From: CAYQQJ01 sp964419935
GTDB taxonomy: Bacteria > Pseudomonadota > Gammaproteobacteria > Pseudomonadales > Cellvibrionaceae
DNA length: 64,000 bases
Reading direction: 5' to 3'
Assembly: GCA_964419935.1 (NCBI GenBank)
Contig: CAYQQJ010000019.1
Coordinates: forward strand, 1 to 64,000
The position numbers and the translations under genes were made by a program. The notes under the pieces were generated by a model. It was given only the letters and a program-made list of their open reading frames with translations, did no database searches and was not told the origin of the DNA. Of the stretch, positions 61,688 through 64,000 are shown piece by piece; position 1 is the stretch's first letter; every line of letters starts with the position of its first letter.

Positions 61688-62656
61688 ATGTCGCAGAAAA
61701 TCCGCCTGGAATGCCAGGTTCCCCCAAGTAGCAGCGGCCAGAGGTTCGATCAGGTCGCAGCAGAATTGTTCCCTCAGTATTCCCGGGCCCGGTTGCAGAG
61801 CTGGATTCGCGCGGGCGAACTTCTTCTGGCTGGCTTGCAGGCCAAACCCAACGCCCGTGTAATAGGCGGCGAGTCTATGGTGCTGGATACGGAGCTACAG
61901 GCTGAAGGGGAGTGGTTACCCCAAGCGATGGCAATCGATGTCGTCTATGAAGATGATCATTTATTGGTGATCAACAAGGCCGCCGGCGTTGTGGTTCACC
62001 CTGCAGCGGGCAATCCAGACGGTACTTTGCTTAACGCGTTGCTGCATCACGCGCCACAAGTTCAGTCGGTCCCCCGGGCGGGTATCGTACACCGGCTGGA
62101 TAAGGACACCACAGGTTTAATGGTGGTGGCCAAAACCCTCGAGGCTCAGACTCATTTGGTAAAACAAATGCAAGCGCGCACTGTGAGCCGGGAATATGAG
62201 GCTATTGCTCAGGGTATAATGCTCGCCGGTGGCACTATTGATGAGCCGATTGGGCGTCATCCTCGACAGCGTACGAAAATGGCGGTGGTGGAGTTCAACG
62301 GCAAGCCTGCCATCACCCATTACCGGGTGGAAGCGCATCTGGGGCCGTTTACGCGGCTGCGAGTGAAACTGGAGACGGGGCGGACTCATCAAATTCGTGT
62401 CCATATGGCATACCTCGGACATTCGCTGGTTGGCGATCAGGCATATGGCGGGCGTCTGAAATCGCCTAAAGGTCTCGACCTGGACGTCGCCCGAGCCGTG
62501 CGCACCTTTCCTCGGCAGGCGTTGCATGCTGCACAACTGAGTCTGGTTCACCCGTCTAATGGTAAAACCATGCAATGGCAGGCGCCACTGCCGCAGGACC
62601 TGGTGGATTTGCTGGAGCTGTTGGCAACCCTGGACAGTCCCGTGGGTGGCGCCTAA
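61688..62656 (+). CDS. rluD: 23S rRNA pseudouridine synthase RluD
   Basis: RluD makes pseudouridines at 1911, 1915 and 1917 in helix 69 of 23S rRNA. The S4 domain lies at about residues 12-75 (GQRFDQVAAELFPQYSRARL). The catalytic Asp is in HRLDKDTTGLMVVAKT, and GRTHQIRVHMAYLGHSLVGD marks the C-terminal part. ATG 61688 gives MSQKIRLECQVP, like E. coli MAQRVQLTATV; a GTG at 61661 is the alternative. It shares one base (TAATG) with pgeF. Confidence 0.96.
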   Translation: MSQKIRLECQVPPSSSGQRFDQVAAELFPQYSRARLQSWIRAGELLLAGLQAKPNARVIGGESMVLDTELQAEGEWLPQAMAIDVVYEDDHLLVINKAAGVVVHPAAGNPDGTLLNALLHHAPQVQSVPRAGIVHRLDKDTTGLMVVAKTLEAQTHLVKQMQARTVSREYEAIAQGIMLAGGTIDEPIGRHPRQRTKMAVVEFNGKPAITHYRVEAHLGPFTRLRVKLETGRTHQIRVHMAYLGHSLVGDQAYGGRLKSPKGLDLDVARAVRTFPRQALHAAQLSLVHPSNGKTMQWQAPLPQDLVDLLELLATLDSPVGGA

Positions 62657-63450
62657 TGGCGGTTTTGACGGCGCAGTGGCCGGCGCCACCAAGGGTACGC
62701 ACCCTGATATCCCTGCGTCAGCAAGGTGCGAGTCAATCGGTTTATGCCAATAACAACCTTGCACTGCATGTGGGAGACGATCCATCCCAGGTGGCGACCA
62801 ATCGTGATCGCCTGCTCGCTTCCGCCAGTGGCGCCACGACCATCCAGTGGCTCCATCAGACTCACAGTACGCACATCGTGACCGCGACAGAAGTCGAGGT
62901 GGATGTGGGGTGTAAGGAGGCCGCTGATGCAGACGCTGGCGTGGCAGCTGATGGCTGTATTACTCGTCAGCCTGGCCTGGCCTGTGCAGTGCTGACCGCG
63001 GATTGCCTGCCTATCCTCTTATGCGATGCAGGGGGCACCCAGGTTGCAGCTGTTCATGCCGGTTGGCGTGGGCTTGCCGCGGGCATACTGACTGATGCCT
63101 TGTCTTTATTTACAGCAGAGGCAGGGGACATACTGGTGTACTTGGGCCCCGCCATAAGCCAGAAGCACTTCGAAGTGGGCGTTGAGGTTAAATCGGCTTT
63201 CCTGGATTCTGCATGGGCTCAATTGCAGGGAAGTAAATATAAAAGCGCCGTCAAGGCAGCTTTCGTTCCCTCGTCTGGGGGGCGCCTGCGCGCGGACCTG
63301 TATTCCCTGGCGCGCAGTCAATGTCAGTCCATGGGAGTCACTCAGATCTATGGCGGTGAATACTGTACCTTCGACGACCCCCAGCGATTCTATTCCTACC
63401 GCCGCGACGGGCGAACAGGGCGTATGGCCAGTCTGATCTGGCTGGCTTAG
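62656..63450 (+). CDS. pgeF: peptidoglycan editing factor / multi-copper-fold protein PgeF (YfiH)
   Basis: PgeF (YfiH, DUF152, LACC1-like) was linked in E. coli to removal of UDP-MurNAc-L-Ser errors; relatives act on purine nucleosides. The metal-binding His and Cys residues lie in QWLHQTHSTH, AVLTADCLPILL and AAVHAGWRGLAAGIL. The C-terminal FYSYRRDGRTGRMASLIWLA-type block (split here) is typical. ATG 62656 overlaps the rluD stop; a longer upstream frame is rejected. Length is 264 aa. The rluD-pgeF pair is conserved. Confidence 0.93.
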   Translation: MAVLTAQWPAPPRVRTLISLRQQGASQSVYANNNLALHVGDDPSQVATNRDRLLASASGATTIQWLHQTHSTHIVTATEVEVDVGCKEAADADAGVAADGCITRQPGLACAVLTADCLPILLCDAGGTQVAAVHAGWRGLAAGILTDALSLFTAEAGDILVYLGPAISQKHFEVGVEVKSAFLDSAWAQLQGSKYKSAVKAAFVPSSGGRLRADLYSLARSQCQSMGVTQIYGGEYCTFDDPQRFYSYRRDGRTGRMASLIWLA

Positions 63451-63475
63451 AACACTGTTCTGACTGTGCCCGCTC

Positions 63476-64000
63476 TTAGCGACGCTCTACCAGATCCCGA
63501 TCGTCCAGGTAATCCACCAGGTTGAGACTCCAGCGCGTCATCAGCCGCATGAACAGACGATTATTGGTTGCCCGATTTGTTTCCTCCAGGCGGCCCATAA
63601 CGATGGGCGGTGTCTCGCGATGGTCCACGAACTGGGCCAGTACCTCGTCTCCTGTAGGATCGACGAATTCCAGGTTAAGAGTCGCGTTGCCCGCGGCCTC
63701 GATGTAATTGTCCGTCAGTCCGCGGAAGCTGAGATCCGGACCATAGATGTTGAGGTTCAGAAGGCTCGGGCGCAACACCACGTCTGCTTCACTGGCGGCT
63801 TCCACAACCTCAACATTCGTCCTTTCGGTGAGGGTTTTAGCGAGGGTTTCCTTGAGAAAACGGCCGTAATCTTCCTTGATTCGTTTGAGGTCGCGTTCAC
63901 TGTATTCGCTGCGATTGTCGCGCAACCAATAGTCGCTCATGACCACCACCGGTTCAGCAATACTGATACGCCGAATGGGCGGCAAAGATGAGCCGGGTTG
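63476..64000 (-). CDS. DUF3313-like protein (5' end beyond window)
   Basis: The minus-strand frame is open to the window edge, so only the C-terminal 174 codons are visible; TTG 63985 is not a convincing start. Visible features are ISIAEPVVVMSDYWLRDN, GRFLKETLAKTLTERTNVEV, ASEADVVLRPSLLNLNIYGP, and a long stretch of alternating strands ending in WSLNLVDYLDDRDLVERR. This plan suggests the DUF3313 group of predicted outer membrane lipoproteins with unknown function; a lipobox would be upstream and unseen. It converges with pgeF, 25 bases apart. Confidence 0.6.
   Translation of the reverse strand, partial: QPGSSLPPIRRISIAEPVVVMSDYWLRDNRSEYSERDLKRIKEDYGRFLKETLAKTLTERTNVEVVEAASEADVVLRPSLLNLNIYGPDLSFRGLTDNYIEAAGNATLNLEFVDPTGDEVLAQFVDHRETPPIVMGRLEETNRATNNRLFMRLMTRWSLNLVDYLDDRDLVERR

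Overview
The window is chromosomal DNA from a gammaproteobacterium. Gene order closely follows Pseudomonas: rsmI-rnpB-mraZ and the whole dcw cluster, then lpxC-M23 peptidase-secA-argJ-Nudix/ThiE, yacG-coaE-pilD-pilC-pilB facing pilA, nadC, murJ-ribF-ileS-lspA-fkpB-ispH, the minor pilin operon, pilRS, nadE, and bamD facing rluD-pgeF. The meso-DAP type MurE (DNPR), PilSR with a sigma-54-like pilA promoter, and moderate GC fit a marine or Cellvibrionales-type relative of Pseudomonas. That placement is inference; there is no rRNA here to test it.

Layout. (1) 1-18.6 kb: end of rsmI, RNase P RNA with terminator, a MraZ-controlled promoter, then 15 tightly packed division and cell wall genes from mraZ to ftsZ, many with overlapping start and stop codons. 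(2) 19-26.5 kb: lpxC, a membrane-anchored M23 peptidase, secA, argJ and a Nudix-ThiE fusion. (3) 26.5-28.2 kb: accessory patch with a VapB-like antitoxin lacking a toxin, a CopG-like fragment, two small hydrophilic proteins and a GNAT-like protein. (4) 28.2-33.2 kb: yacG, coaE, a three-unit REP array, pilD, pilC, pilB on the minus strand. (5) 33.5-39.1 kb: pilA, then a variable island ending at nadC. It holds an O-antigen-ligase-like pilin glycosylase candidate, a REP-type tyrosine transposase interrupted by a 100-N assembly gap, a decapitated hydrophobic toxin-like gene with a membrane protein resembling an immunity partner, an XRE regulator, a RelBE module, a REP unit and a decayed HTH antitoxin. 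(6) 39.1-48.3 kb: nadC, a 146-bp inverted-repeat element, murJ, ribF, a 201-bp MITE-like element, ileS, lspA, fkpB, ispH. (7) 48.3-59.5 kb: fimT, the fimU-pilV-pilW-pilX-pilY1-pilE operon, and pilR/pilS. (8) 59.6-64 kb: nadE, bamD, rluD, pgeF and an outer-membrane-associated protein cut by the window edge.

Two themes join the genes. The first is envelope growth: Mur enzymes make the peptidoglycan precursor, MraY, MurG and MurJ handle lipid II, FtsW/FtsI/FtsL/FtsQ/FtsA/FtsZ use it at the septum, and LpxC, LspA, BamD and SecA build the outer envelope. The second is type IV pili: PilB and PilC assemble, PilD processes, PilA is the major subunit, FimU/PilV/PilW/PilX/PilY1/PilE form the tip complex, and PilS/PilR probably drive pilA. 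I found no complete new defence system. The least explained material is the pilA-nadC island, the two non-coding inverted-repeat elements and the several short-repeat families.
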